Assembly (NCBI RefSeq): GCF_003353175.1
Contig: NZ_QHKS01000008.1
Location: forward strand, 62,001-126,000
Reading direction: 5' to 3'
Source of the DNA: Paraburkholderia lacunae
GTDB taxonomy: Bacteria; Pseudomonadota; Gammaproteobacteria; Burkholderiales; Burkholderiaceae
DNA: 64,000 nucleotides
The notes under the pieces are model-generated. The model did no database searches, was not told the DNA's origin, and was given only the letters and a program-made list of their open reading frames with translations. The translations under genes and the position numbers were made by a program. This document shows, piece after piece, positions 8,901-17,731 of this stretch (the first letter of the stretch is position 1; every line of letters begins with the position of its first letter).

Positions 8901-8940
8901 TTGTCTCGTTTGGTAGACAAGTTTATCTCAACGGAGAGAT
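8901..8940. promoter_or_regulatory. Candidate enhancer sites for the sigma-54 activator
   Basis: Two inverted repeats lie in tandem: TTGTCT-N8-AGACAA (8901-8920) and ATCTC-N6-GAGAT (8925-8940). A third, imperfect one (CGTCCCGAT/TTCGAGACG) is at 9001-9018. They sit ~150-190 nt upstream of the -24/-12 element and 36 nt upstream of the activator gene, the expected place for an upstream activating sequence. Confidence 0.5.
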
Positions 8941-9092
8941 CGCCAGCAATCCCGTCACATAAGGGATTTACCTGGCGCAGCCTATGTTCAGCTGATTTCA
9001 CGTCCCGATTTCGAGACGTTTGGGTACAATCAGCCGCACCACGTTTCGAGCGGCGGACTGCCAGATCCATCGGCGGGCCGCCGCGGCGCGTG

Positions 9093-9108
9093 TGGCACGG
9101 AACCTGCA
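9093..9108 (+). promoter_or_regulatory. Sigma-54 (-24/-12) promoter of the GntP-type permease
   Basis: TGGCACGGAACCTGCA matches the RpoN consensus TGGCACG-N4-TTGCA in all but one conserved base, with exactly 10 nt between GG (9094-9095) and GC (9106-9107). The expected transcript start near 9119 leaves a leader of ~57 nt before the ATG at 9176. Confidence 0.8.
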
Positions 9109-9175
9109 TCTGCGGCGCCGGGCCGCCGCGCCGTCGGGACGGCGTACACGTAGAACAACCAAGCATGGAGACGCA

Positions 9176-10576
9176 ATGTCCTTTGTCATCGTCCTCGCCG
9201 CACTGGCGTTTCTGATGTTTGCCGCGTATCGCGGCTACAGTGTCATTCTGTTCGCACCGATCGCCGCTCTCGGCGCGGTGCTGCTGACCGAACCGGCCGC
9301 CGTCGCGCCGGTGTTCTCCGGCATCTTCATGGAGAAGATGGTCGGCTTTGTGAAGCTCTACTTCCCGGTATTTCTGTTGGGCGCCGTGTTCGGCAAGGTG
9401 ATCGAACTGTCCGGTTTCTCGGAATCGATCGTGGCCGCCGCGATTCGCTATATCGGCCGTTCGCGCGCCAATGCGGTGATCGTCGCGGTGTGCGCGCTGC
9501 TTACCTACGGTGGGGTGTCGCTGTTCGTGGTGGTGTTCGCGGTGTATCCGTTCGCCGCCGAACTGTATCGCCAGAGCAATATTCCGAAGCGCCTGATGCC
9601 GGGCGCGATCGCGCTAGGCGCGTTCTCGTTCACGATGGATTCGCTGCCGGGCACGCCGCAGATCCAGAACATCATCCCGACCACGTTCTTCAAGACGACC
9701 TCATGGGCCGCGCCGGCGCTCGGCGTGATCGGCTCGCTGTTCATCATCGCGGTTGGGCTGACGTATCTGGAATGGCGCCGCCGCACGGCAATGGCGACCG
9801 GCGAGGGCTACGGCACGGAACTCGTCAACGAACCGGAGCGCGTCGAATCCGAGCAACTGCCCCATCCGCTGCTGGCGGTCGCGCCGCTGGTTCTGGTCGG
9901 CGTGGCGAACTTCCTGCTGACACGCTGGATTCCCAATTGGTACGGCGCGTCGTACACCGTCGCACCGGACATCCTGCCGGGCGTCCATGCGCCGGTCACG
10001 GCGACGATCAAAAGCGTGGTGGCGATCTGGGCCGTCGAAGGGTCGCTGCTGCTCGGCATCATCCTCGTCGTGCTGACGGCATTCGGCCGCGTGAGCGATC
10101 GCTTCGCGATCGGCACCAAGGCCGCGGTGGCGGGCGCGCTGCTGGCTTCGTTGAACACTGCGTCGGAATATGGTTTCGGCGGTGTGATCGCGGCACTGCC
10201 GGGCTTTCTGGTGGTCAGCGACGCGTTGAAGAGCATCCCGAATCCGCTCGTCAACGCTGCCGTCTCGGTGAGCTCGCTGGCGGGCATCACGGGTTCGGCA
10301 TCGGGCGGCATGAGCATCGCGCTCGCGGCGATGTCCGACGTGTTCATCAAGGGCGCGGAAGCCGCGCATATCCCGATGGAAGTGCTGCATCGGGTCGTCT
10401 CGATGGCGAGCGGCGGCATGGATACGCTGCCGCACAACGGCGCGGTGATTACGCTGCTGGCGGTGACGGGGTTGACGCACCGTCAGTCGTATCGCGACAT
10501 TTTCGCGGTGACGGTCATCAAGACACTCGCGGTGTTCTTTGTGATCACGGTTTATTACGCGACGGGGCTGGTTTAA
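9176..10576 (+). CDS. GntP-family permease
   Basis: The 466-residue inner-membrane protein has 12 or so hydrophobic segments and GntP/citrate-MHS-like features: the N-terminal strand FVIVLAALAFLMFAAYRG, FPVFLLGAVFGKVIELSG and PHNGAVITLLAVTG. The family imports gluconate or other small hydroxy- or keto-acids by proton symport. ATG at 9176 is supported by GGAG at 6-9 nt upstream; the longer in-frame extension overlaps the sigma-54 promoter and is Arg-rich. It is transcribed from the RpoN promoter at 9093 and faces its probable regulator. The substrate cannot be assigned; no catabolic enzyme is adjacent. Confidence 0.9.
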   Translation: MSFVIVLAALAFLMFAAYRGYSVILFAPIAALGAVLLTEPAAVAPVFSGIFMEKMVGFVKLYFPVFLLGAVFGKVIELSGFSESIVAAAIRYIGRSRANAVIVAVCALLTYGGVSLFVVVFAVYPFAAELYRQSNIPKRLMPGAIALGAFSFTMDSLPGTPQIQNIIPTTFFKTTSWAAPALGVIGSLFIIAVGLTYLEWRRRTAMATGEGYGTELVNEPERVESEQLPHPLLAVAPLVLVGVANFLLTRWIPNWYGASYTVAPDILPGVHAPVTATIKSVVAIWAVEGSLLLGIILVVLTAFGRVSDRFAIGTKAAVAGALLASLNTASEYGFGGVIAALPGFLVVSDALKSIPNPLVNAAVSVSSLAGITGSASGGMSIALAAMSDVFIKGAEAAHIPMEVLHRVVSMASGGMDTLPHNGAVITLLAVTGLTHRQSYRDIFAVTVIKTLAVFFVITVYYATGLV

Positions 10577-10605
10577 CTTCGCGCAGCACGTCATGGTTTG
10601 AGAGT

Positions 10606-10643
10606 GCGACCATAGATTTCAAAAAATCGGTTTTTATGGTCGC
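10606..10643. repeat. Long inverted repeat downstream of the permease gene
   Basis: GCGACCATA (10606-10614) pairs with TATGGTCGC (10635-10643), and inside it GATTT pairs with AAATC, giving a two-part hairpin with a T run in the loop. It lies 30 nt after the permease stop. It may act as a transcript 3' end, although the T run is inside the stem-loop and not after it, or be a small mobile repeat. Confidence 0.45.
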
Positions 10644-10817
10644 CAATTCGCAGTAGCTCTACTCAGAGTCGGAAATCGCCTTGATTGCGCCGCGGCACAA
10701 TAAAATTCAAGGCGAGGAATCTCTGCGACGGGGCGTCGCAAGGTAGACCATTCGAGGTAAGCGCATCATTAGTGCCCACGCCATCAAAAACGAACAACGA
10801 ATCGATGTCTTTCGCGG

Positions 10818-11090
10818 TTAGTCCCCAAACGGGTTGCCGGTGTCTTTCACTTCGGTATTGAGGTTGTATTCCGCACGCACGGCCTTGAGCACGCCCTCGA
10901 TGTCGCGCTCGAAGCCGACCGCGTTGCCGAAGTGAGTCATGTTCCAGTTGCAACCTGTCTTGTCAGGCTCTTGCAACTGCGGCCGCGGCACACGAATCTT
11001 CACGCCATCCTCGACGATTTCCTGCAGTCGATGGATTCGCCGGTTGACCTCCTGCTGTAGCTGCGAAGCATTGAGCGTCTTGCGTATCAT
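10818..11090 (-). CDS. Hypothetical protein
   Basis: The 90-residue product starts MIRKTLNASQLQQEVNRRIH and contains a basic helical N-terminus, then VRVPRPQLQEPDKTGCNWNM-like sequence and a C-terminal acidic helix. Start at 11090 is chosen because AAGGAGA lies 6-9 nt upstream; the longer frame has no ribosome site. I do not recognise a named family. It is unlinked in function to its neighbours as far as can be seen. Confidence 0.75.
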   Translation of the reverse strand: MIRKTLNASQLQQEVNRRIHRLQEIVEDGVKIRVPRPQLQEPDKTGCNWNMTHFGNAVGFERDIEGVLKAVRAEYNLNTEVKDTGNPFGD

Positions 11091-11232
11091 CCAGGTCTCC
11101 TTACCGCGATTAAATTGCGGTCGTTTGTTAGCGAACTCCAAATTTGTGCCCTTCGTACTCAAGCGACACTCGGCGGCTATTCCGCATCAGGCGTGCCAGT
11201 TCAATCGCGAGAAAGGTCTGACTTGACTTCTT

Positions 11233-11874
11233 CTACTTTGACCGCACGAAGCGAGGGACCACAATGTATCCCCCTGGCTCATCGCCATACACATCGACTC
11301 TTCCCTCAAGAAGATAATTTGCCGTCAACGCGCACAGCGCCGCATCAACGTCGTCGATAGACCTTAGTGACGTTATTTCAATTTTCTCACGTTGGAGGAT
11401 TTCCCGGCGCTGAGTTCCCTTGTTCTTCGCAGATGCGAATTCCTTCCCAAAGAAAGCACAGGTTATTGCGTGGGGAAACGTCTCAAAGCACAGCCGGCCC
11501 CCAATTTCTCCACCATTTTTGAAAACAGGAAAGTGTGGGCTGAATGCGTCATATACCCGCTCGCCGTTGAACATCCATCCGTAGAATCCACTTTTACTCG
11601 CCATGGCCAGTTCACGAGTCGGGGTGGCAAACGAAAAGATTCGTTGCCGTGCAAGCGCTTTCTCAGCTTGCCTTCCGGCCTCGCCAATCCGCCACCGACA
11701 GGGGGCATCAATACCTACCGCGGCCACCTCAAATTGGAGGCACTGTTCGAGCATGTACTCCGGCGCCTCCTGGCTGAGTTTGCACACAATCTGGGTGCCG
11801 CGCAGGATAACCAGATGATTTCCTTTCTGGTCACCTCCAATATCGATTCCAGCTACCGCTCGTCCGGAGCTCAT
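11233..11874 (-). CDS. DUF429 family protein (predicted RNase H-like fold)
   Basis: The 213-residue product begins with the acidic first strand AGIDIGGDQKGNHLVILRG and has AAVGIDAPCRW, FETFPHAITCAFFG and SIDDVDAALCALTANYLLEG. These are the conserved blocks of DUF429, which is predicted to adopt an RNase H-like fold with Asp/Glu metal ligands (D10, D55 and D in DDVDA here). Biological role is not established. The start overlaps the stop of the small upstream frame by ATGA, consistent with coupling. The local region is lower in GC than the flanks. Confidence 0.85.
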   Translation of the reverse strand: MSSGRAVAGIDIGGDQKGNHLVILRGTQIVCKLSQEAPEYMLEQCLQFEVAAVGIDAPCRWRIGEAGRQAEKALARQRIFSFATPTRELAMASKSGFYGWMFNGERVYDAFSPHFPVFKNGGEIGGRLCFETFPHAITCAFFGKEFASAKNKGTQRREILQREKIEITSLRSIDDVDAALCALTANYLLEGRVDVYGDEPGGYIVVPRFVRSK

Positions 11875-12125
11875 AGTGCAATTGCCCTTTTACCGCAGGG
11901 GAGGAACGCAGAATAGACCGGTGCGCTGTCGTCGTTGAACAGCATGATCACCGTCAGGCGATTTTCTCCGCGCCGTACCCATCGTGGGGTCCTTCCGATT
12001 TGGTGAAATCCAAGCGTGAAGGCACTCGCGCCCTTTCGAGATTGCGCAAGCGTTGCGTCAATGCTGACCGGCGTTAAGCAGCATCCAAATCTGCCGCGTC
12101 GGCGGCCCAGCGAGAATTCGCCCAA
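11871..12125 (-). CDS. Possible small protein coupled to the DUF429 gene
   Basis: An 84-residue frame ends with ATGA overlapping the start of the DUF429 gene. The C-terminal half (GFHQIGRTPRWVRRGENRLT and VIMLFNDDSAPVYSAF) looks protein-like, while the N-terminus is Arg-rich. The start is uncertain and no family is recognised. The four-base overlap is the main support. Confidence 0.4.
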   Translation of the reverse strand: MGEFSLGRRRGRFGCCLTPVSIDATLAQSRKGASAFTLGFHQIGRTPRWVRRGENRLTVIMLFNDDSAPVYSAFLPCGKRAIAL

Positions 12126-12380
12126 ACACCCCGCGTCACCGAACGCAGCTGTAGTGCTCTTCTGCTCGCGCGTCTTTCACCGCGCCGGCAGCGTTAAGCG
12201 TGAGGTCCTGGTGCGGAAGCTCTGCCGCCGAATTACCGTACAGGTCTGCGCATCGCGCGCAAGGTTGAATCCAAAGGTCCATTCGTCGGTTGCCGATAAT
12301 TGGCAGACAATTTCGGTTGCGCGAGGAGCGATGCCGCTCGATCTACCCACCTTAACCACGCCGACACTTGTCCGGACGCG

Positions 12381-12674
12381 CTATTTCCTCGGGTCGAAGT
12401 CGTCGACGGTCAGCACGATACGCTCGCCTGGTCGAGCGCGGGCCTTACGTTCCGCCAAAGCCACGATGCGCCTGCGACCTTCGGAGAAGGCCTTGAGAAC
12501 GCGCGCATCGGTTGCTCCGGGTTGCACCCAGAAATGCTGCTCGAGTGTCTCGCGCGTGACGATGCACGCGACGTCGCGACCACAGAGTGATAACGCAAAA
12601 ACGACACCGTCTGTTGAAACACTGGGTTCAAGTTCAAGGGCTTCCACGATAGGTGCTCGAAAGAATGTTTCCAC
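12381..12674 (-). CDS. DUF1488 family protein
   Basis: The 97-residue product contains the DUF1488 pattern: VFALSLCGRDVACIVTRETL, then EQHF and a C-terminal helix-strand unit ending in VLTVDDFD. Start is GTG at 12674 with AAGGCGA upstream. The function of the family is unknown; it is widespread as single small cytoplasmic proteins in proteobacteria. A DUF2442 gene follows 200 nt upstream on the same strand, without overlap. Confidence 0.75.
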   Translation of the reverse strand: METFFRAPIVEALELEPSVSTDGVVFALSLCGRDVACIVTRETLEQHFWVQPGATDARVLKAFSEGRRRIVALAERKARARPGERIVLTVDDFDPRK

Positions 12675-12880
12675 ATGTCGCCTTATAGTACGGGCGAGAT
12701 GGCAGAAATTTCAACAAAACCTGAACGGCGCTCGTCGCGCTTGCCCAATATCGAGCGTTGCGGTAGCGAGGTGGGATGCAGACATCGCCCTGCCGGAAAA
12801 CACAAACCGGCAAGTCGAGAACGGAGAAATCGCGGCGCCGTGTTTGACGGATAACGTCGGATACTCTGCAGGTAAGGCCG

Positions 12881-13120
12881 CTAGTGTTGCGTGCTGTCTC
12901 GCGAGGACTGAAACAAAGCGGTGATGTTCATCTCTTCGTCCAGTTCCGGCCAGTACAACTGCTGGCGGTCCAAAGAGATTGCAAAATGCCCGCGCTCCGC
13001 TGTTGTAGCTGCCCGCAGGACAGGGAACCGGTCCAGTGGAAACTGGACAGCCCGACCATCAGCCAGGTCGAGAAACAGGTGCCTGCTGTCGAAATGCACA
13101 CTTACCACCCCGCAGTCCAT
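12881..13120 (-). CDS. DUF2442 family protein
   Basis: The 79-residue product has the DUF2442 signature: a strand pair around VHFDSRHLFLDLADGR, the segment VQFPLDRFPVLRAATTAER, and the terminal YWPELDEEMNITALF. DUF2442 proteins are often encoded next to DUF4160 partners in toxin-antitoxin-like pairs, but no DUF4160 gene is seen here. The protein is probably cytoplasmic. Confidence 0.85.
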   Translation of the reverse strand: MDCGVVSVHFDSRHLFLDLADGRAVQFPLDRFPVLRAATTAERGHFAISLDRQQLYWPELDEEMNITALFQSSRDSTQH

Positions 13121-13144
13121 GGCCGTCTCCTGAATGAGAGCAAC

Positions 13145-13408
13145 TTAAAGATAGGCCCCCGCAGGGCGCCATACAAGAAAGAATGCTGGGAAGCAGGACT
13201 GCGTCCGGGTCGAGAGTGAGGTGATGCGTCTCTTGATTTTCAACGCGATGTCTCCGGTCAGCGGTTTGCCAGGTCTGAGCGTCGAAGTTACGGCAAGGAA
13301 CTTGCCTTTCGGATAGCCGCGGGCGACGTGCGATAGCAATTGCCGACCGTTTGCCGCCTGACGCGTTCGGGCGAGCTTGTAACGGTCGGCTACCCCGGAA
13401 TCTCTCAC
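13145..13408 (-). CDS. Doubtful small open reading frame after the DUF4148 gene
   Basis: A GTG-initiated frame of 87 codons lies 10 nt downstream of the DUF4148 stop codon on the same strand, with GGGGG near its start. The middle part (LLSHVARGYPKGKFLAVTST, then LRPGKPLTGDIALKI) looks plausible, but no family is recognised and the ends are basic and irregular. It may be a remnant. Confidence 0.25.
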   Translation of the reverse strand: MRDSGVADRYKLARTRQAANGRQLLSHVARGYPKGKFLAVTSTLRPGKPLTGDIALKIKRRITSLSTRTQSCFPAFFLVWRPAGAYL

Positions 13409-13417
13409 CCCCTGTCT

Positions 13418-13675
13418 TTATTGCCCGCCATACTGCTGGTTTATCTTGTCGAGTTCACCCGACTGGCGCGCGCGCAGATATTCCTGACTGACCTGGGCCC
13501 GGGTTTTGCCCATTGACATGCCTGACTCGCTGGTCGTGGCAGGGGCACCTCCAACAGACTCTGTCGAGGACACAGCGGGACTGGTGGCCGGCGTTGCAGG
13601 CGACATATCCTGAGCCTGAACGTACCCGAATGCGAGGGCGGCGACACTAACTGCTGCGAATCTGAGTGGTTTCAT
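13418..13675 (-). CDS. DUF4148 secreted protein
   Basis: The 85-residue product has a signal peptide (MKPLRFAAVSVAALAFGYVQ, cleavage after AQA) and a short Ala/Pro/Ser-rich linker. It ends with the DUF4148 segment TRAQVSQEYLRARQSGELDK. The family is largely restricted to Burkholderiales, where many paralogues are periplasmic and of unknown role. The start at 13675 is favoured over the longer frame because the signal peptide begins there and GGAG lies upstream. Confidence 0.85.
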   Translation of the reverse strand: MKPLRFAAVSVAALAFGYVQAQDMSPATPATSPAVSSTESVGGAPATTSESGMSMGKTRAQVSQEYLRARQSGELDKINQQYGGQ

Positions 13676-14162
13676 ATCTATGTACTCCATGTAATGTGGT
13701 TCGTTCTCTCGAACCAGGCAAGAGCGGCCGTTCCAGATAATGTCGACGCGACCTCGCGGACGACCCATACGTGCGGGTCCAATTAGTTACCTTGGTAAAT
13801 ATCGCAGGATAGTCCAACCGTATACGGCGTCCCGTTTAGGCGAGCGAATCCAAAGCCAGTTTCTGGCACGCGCTGTGCAAGATACCGAACTTATAAAATG
13901 GCTATGTGGGCAATAACGCGAGGCTGGTACCGGGCGGAGCAGAACGGTGCGCAATAAGTGCGCTGGTGACTGGACGTCGTGAATCCGCTAGCCAATGAAG
14001 ACCATGCTGCAGTTCTGTTATAGGCCGCTGAGGCAGTGATTAACAGGACAATCGCGAAGCGGCAAATCCAGAGCGGCGCACGGCCTCATAAAAGAACACC
14101 ACAATTTTCATTGCGCGAAAGCCGCGCATTGCCCGCGCCCATGACAGCTGTTGAGCCATCTC
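13676..14162. other. Region without a convincing gene
   Basis: Nearly 490 nt between the DUF4148 gene and the next plus-strand frame. Nothing in six frames shows a ribosome site or recognisable protein. It should contain the promoter of the DUF4148 gene at its left end. Confidence 0.5.
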
Positions 14163-14630
14163 ATGAAGCGTCTTCTCCGCGATCACAAGATAGTGAGGTT
14201 ACCCCGCCGATGTATTGAATTCGGCGGATGGGACCACACGAACAAAACCCTGACACCAATCAAGCTTGCCGAACCGCTAACAAGACCTCATACCCGTACT
14301 TTGTCATGGATGATGGACAGCCTGGCGGCAGCGGCTGAAGCCGGCACACTAGACGTAGACCGATACCTCCAGCAACTGTTTGCAGGCAACGATGATGTAC
14401 GCGCCTTCCGAATCATCTTGCGAGATGCGGGTCAGGACAGGTGGTTGCAGGACCGCCATTTCAATGCCCTCAAAAAACTTGGCTGCTCAGAAATGGAGCG
14501 GTCACTTACGCTGGAACCACTACTTTCTTCGACCCTGCGGAGTGAGTATGTCGAGTTCGCAGTAGCCCGATTCGCCGGCCGAACCAAGAATGCAGGCGAG
14601 CCCTCGTGGCCGCCTCAAACACTCCGATAA
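14163..14630 (+). CDS. Possible hypothetical protein
   Basis: The frame from ATG 14163 encodes 155 residues. The central part (SLAAAAEAGTLDVDRYLQQL, FAGNDDVRAFRIILRDAGQD, RHFNALKKLGCSEMERSL) has plausible helical composition; the N- and C-termini are less protein-like. No ribosome site is evident before 14163 or the TTG at 14151. No family is recognised. It could be a degraded gene. Confidence 0.4.
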   Translation: MKRLLRDHKIVRLPRRCIEFGGWDHTNKTLTPIKLAEPLTRPHTRTLSWMMDSLAAAAEAGTLDVDRYLQQLFAGNDDVRAFRIILRDAGQDRWLQDRHFNALKKLGCSEMERSLTLEPLLSSTLRSEYVEFAVARFAGRTKNAGEPSWPPQTLR

Positions 14631-14756
14631 CAGAAATCAGCCAACACCAACGCGGTTTGCGACGACCGCCTACAATCATCGAGGTGTAGAGCGTGAATGG
14701 GGACACACGGCACAGCATAGGCCGCCGCGCCGGTCCCCGCTGAATCCGGAGGAAGC

Positions 14757-15455
14757 ATGAGTCGAACTGAGACTGCCCTGATTGTGGGTGCGGGAAAGGG
14801 ATTGAGTGCCTCCCTTGCGCGGCTGTTTGCAGCAGAGGGTATGCAGGTTGCGCTCGCTGCCCGCGACACCAGCAAGCTCGCGGACCTCGTCGACGAGACG
14901 GGCGCTCTGGCGTTAAGTTGCAACGCCAGTCAAGCGGACGAGGTCGACGCACTCTTTGAAAAGGTAGAGCAAGCGTTCGGCGCTCCCGACCTCGTTGTCT
15001 ACAACGCGAGTGGCCGCTATCGCGCTGCGGTCGAAGACATCGACGCAGAGAAACTTGAGGATGCGCTTAAAGTGACCGCCGTCGGTGGCTTTCTCGTAGC
15101 CCAGGCCGCAGCCGTTCGAATGCTGGCGCGCGGCAACGGCACCATCCTCCTGACCGGCGCTACAGCGAGTGTGAAGGGGCTACCTGGTTCGACGCCATTT
15201 GCGATGGGCAAATTCGCGTTGCGAGGGATGGCCCAATGTATGGCGCGAGAACTCGCCCCAAGGAATATTCACGTTGCCCACTTTGTCATCGACGGTGGTA
15301 TCGCCAGTAGTTGGGCGCAACCGGACGATGGGAGCACTGACGATAAATGGTTGGACCCTGACGCGATAGCACAGGAGTATCTCCATATTCATCGTCAGCA
15401 GCGCAGCGCCTGGACATGGGAGGTCGAACTTCGCCCTTGGGTTGAAAAATTTTGA
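14757..15455 (+). CDS. Atypical short-chain dehydrogenase with Phe at the catalytic Tyr position
   Basis: The 232-residue SDR has a Rossmann start (ALIVGAGKGLSASLARLFAA) and the NAG-like strand VVYNASGRY. The active-site region TGATASVKGLPGSTPFAMGK has Phe where YxxxK is expected, although Lys is retained. It ends with the block RELAPRNIHVAHFVIDGGI. This matches the SDR subgroup described as lacking the catalytic Tyr (cd05373-like), so the change is a family feature and not recent decay. Its substrate is unknown. ATG at 14757 follows CGGAGGAAGC. The next gene is convergent. Confidence 0.85.
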   Translation: MSRTETALIVGAGKGLSASLARLFAAEGMQVALAARDTSKLADLVDETGALALSCNASQADEVDALFEKVEQAFGAPDLVVYNASGRYRAAVEDIDAEKLEDALKVTAVGGFLVAQAAAVRMLARGNGTILLTGATASVKGLPGSTPFAMGKFALRGMAQCMARELAPRNIHVAHFVIDGGIASSWAQPDDGSTDDKWLDPDAIAQEYLHIHRQQRSAWTWEVELRPWVEKF

Positions 15456-15552
15456 TGAGCATGTCGACCGAACAATAAGGTGATGAGACTTATGGGTTGG
15501 TGCCATCGTCGCCGTCAAGAGGTACTCCACTCAACCGGGCAGACGGTTGACG

Positions 15553-15981
15553 TTAATTTGCTGCTCGCATCGAAGGCGTGAAGGTGATACCGACCAGGAA
15601 TCCTTCCGGTGAGATGAAACGACTGACCGTCTGGCCCCAAGGTTCTTTCCTGCTCTTGACGAGCATCCGATATCCTTGCAATTCAAGTTCCGCCGTTGCC
15701 TGCTCGACACTATCAACATCGAACTCAAGCCAGGCTTGTGGAACAGGAATGTCGTCGGGCCAGGAGTCTTTGCCAAAACACGACTGGGCCGCCTGCGAGA
15801 GTGGCCACAGGGCAAAACTTCTGGCGCCGTCCAGCGCCTCCGTATGAAGGTAACCGCCGCTTTCCTCTTTGAAGGGAATGCCGAGGTTCTCCCTGTAAAG
15901 CTTGTGGCTTGCCTCAGCATCACGGACGATTGGACCAAAGCCCGCGATGAACAGAATTCTGATGTTGCCGATTCGTTCCAT
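15553..15981 (-). CDS. VOC (glyoxalase/bleomycin-resistance) family protein
   Basis: The 142-residue product shows two beta-alpha-beta-beta-beta units: ILFIAGFGPIVRDAEASHKL with YRENLGIPF, and WLEFDVDSVEQATAELELQG with GYRMLVKSRKEPWGQTVSRF. A glutamate/His metal site is suggested by WGQTVSRFISPEG. It could be a small isomerase, dioxygenase or drug-binding protein; nothing points to one. Start at 15981 is chosen on GGGGAAAGG upstream. Confidence 0.85.
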   Translation of the reverse strand: MERIGNIRILFIAGFGPIVRDAEASHKLYRENLGIPFKEESGGYLHTEALDGARSFALWPLSQAAQSCFGKDSWPDDIPVPQAWLEFDVDSVEQATAELELQGYRMLVKSRKEPWGQTVSRFISPEGFLVGITFTPSMRAAN

Positions 15982-16579
15982 GACCTTTCCCCTTCCAACA
16001 ATGCACACCGTTCCGGACAAACGTTAACTCATCTTTCCTCTGTCCGCACGCGGGTCACGTAACGATTGAACTCAACACGACCTCGCTCATCACCGCCGCT
16101 GACGAGGGGCTATCGGTGACGAACCAATTGTTTGTTGGAATCGAGAACTGAAAAAACGGCGATTGCACTCTAAACGCAGTCAGTGCATTCACTGGTACGT
16201 TCTCGTCGTCAACGGAGGCCTCCAGCGTTGGAGTTCAACGAACATTCAATGCAGCGTCTGGACGCAGTGCAGCGGTGACCGGCTCTGCCACATTTGCGCT
16301 GCAGCGAACGGTTATCGATGTTTCGCACGCCTGGCGACACAGGCGAATTGCAGGTGTTGGCTTTGCGACGGCAACCATGATTCATGGTGTTAGCCGGGAC
16401 CCAACACTGCGCCATTCCTGCCACGCTCCGCCTACCGGGTCCCGCCGGTGCAACGCAATGAAGCCCTTGTGCCACAAGCGAGACGAGCGAGCGGTGATTG
16501 AATGGGCATACTCATTGCTCAATAGCCTCAGCCCGCTTCTTGCGCAGCGCTCTGACTGCATATTTCAATGGAGGCAAAC
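15982..16579. other. Region without a convincing gene
   Basis: No supported gene in ~600 nt. The open frames are Cys/Arg-rich shadows. A perfect ACCATG-att-CATGGT inverted repeat lies at 16374-16388. Confidence 0.45.
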
Positions 16580-16846
16580 GTGCTGGCGACGAAACCATGT
16601 ACTGCAACCTGCGTTATTGACGGCATCGCCGTCACGCTCACATTCTTCCCTGACACGGGTGTCTTGCGAATTACCGACACCACTGGTGTACGCCTAAGGG
16701 AGACAAGGTGGGCCGCCTCATGGCATAGCCTTGTCGTGACATTCCGCGAACTCAGCGAAACACCAGTAGATGACCCTGAGTCCCTCTTCCGTTGTCAGGA
16801 CCGCGGCTCCGGGCGCATCGAAGAATCGATGGCCGCGTTTTGCTGA
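16580..16846 (+). CDS. Small hypothetical protein
   Basis: GTG at 16580 has an ideal GGAGG ribosome site 5 nt upstream. The 88-residue product begins with an alternating strand pattern (CVIDGIAVTLTFFPDTGVLR, ITDTTGVRLRETRWAASWHS) and ends with a polar tail. No family is recognised. The ribosome site and beta-strand pattern are the support; it may be a small cytoplasmic beta-rich protein. Confidence 0.45.
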   Translation: MLATKPCTATCVIDGIAVTLTFFPDTGVLRITDTTGVRLRETRWAASWHSLVVTFRELSETPVDDPESLFRCQDRGSGRIEESMAAFC

Positions 16847-17309
16847 ATGTGGGACAGTACGCAGCACCGAGCCGCGCCTCTCCCTCGCCATCCTTGTACT
16901 TCGATGTAGGCGACGCATTCTTCGGGTGTCGAGATGGCGAACCGGATGGCGTTGCCCATGTGGCGAGCAGAGTGACGGAAAGCGCCAGAGCGCCGGTGCG
17001 CAAGGCCCATGCAATTAAAGTTGCGACCAAATCGGCATTCTCCAGCGACCTGCAAAGTCCTACGAGCTTGTCGACAGCAGACCGCACACATCGCTCACCA
17101 GCGGTAACTCTTTACCCTGCGATTCTCACGGAAAGCGGACTAGGCGACTTGGGTGTGTCCCGTGCAGAGCCAGTGAACGTCGGGATTGAAGACGGCGGCG
17201 ACCTTCGGGTGCCTAACGGGTCCCTCCGGCGACACAGGACGGCCACAGGGAAAGCGGTGAGCCAGGTCCGTGCGCATGAGCCGTATCGGCTGAAGATAGG
17301 AATTCCAAC
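16847..17309. other. Region without a convincing gene
   Basis: About 460 nt with overlapping frames on both strands. A minus-strand frame reads GNAIRFAISTPEECVAYIEV near 16900-16960 and looks somewhat protein-like, but it has no start or ribosome site and ends in low-complexity sequence. Possibly a decayed gene. Confidence 0.35.
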
Positions 17310-17519
17310 ATGAAACTTGACGACGCCACTTTCCGGCAACTGCGCCGTCTCGCTCCGGTCGTCGACGACTTGCTCAGCACAGGAGAGGTAGAACATGCGG
17401 ACCAGGCCGTAAATCTTGCGGCACTGGCGCAACTCTGCTCGCACCTGTTTGACGCGTATCAGCGTCACTACCCAGATGAGACGGCGCAGGCGCGCCTCGA
17501 CGCTATCGGGTCGCAGTAG
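17310..17519 (+). CDS. Small hypothetical protein
   Basis: The 69-residue product (MKLDDATFRQLRRLAPVVDD, then LLSTGEVEHADQAVNLAALA) is acidic and all-helical with no membrane segment. AGGA lies 8-10 nt before the ATG. No named family is recognised. The good composition and ribosome site make it likely to be real. Confidence 0.65.
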   Translation: MKLDDATFRQLRRLAPVVDDLLSTGEVEHADQAVNLAALAQLCSHLFDAYQRHYPDETAQARLDAIGSQ

Positions 17520-17731
17520 CGCAAGCCGTCCTGGTCGTAAGGTCCGTTCGTTAATCGACACCGGAATCAGCAGACGCGCTACTTTTGCCCCTGAGCACCA
17601 GGCAGCCTGCGCGGCACGATAAACGAAAGTCAAGTACCTCTTTTTTGCCAGCCAGCCCGACCACCCTTCAACCTGAGCTGGGGCAGTGCAAGGATTCAGA
17701 CTGGCGCAAGGATTCACGACGCGCTCACCAA

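Noticed and set aside
12881..13120. DUF2442 as part of a toxin-antitoxin pair with DUF1488
   Set aside because: The genes are ~200 nt apart without overlap, and DUF1488 is not a known DUF2442 partner.
14757..15455. SDR as a pseudogene because the Tyr is missing
   Set aside because: The frame is intact with a good ribosome site, and the substitution is shared by a known subgroup.
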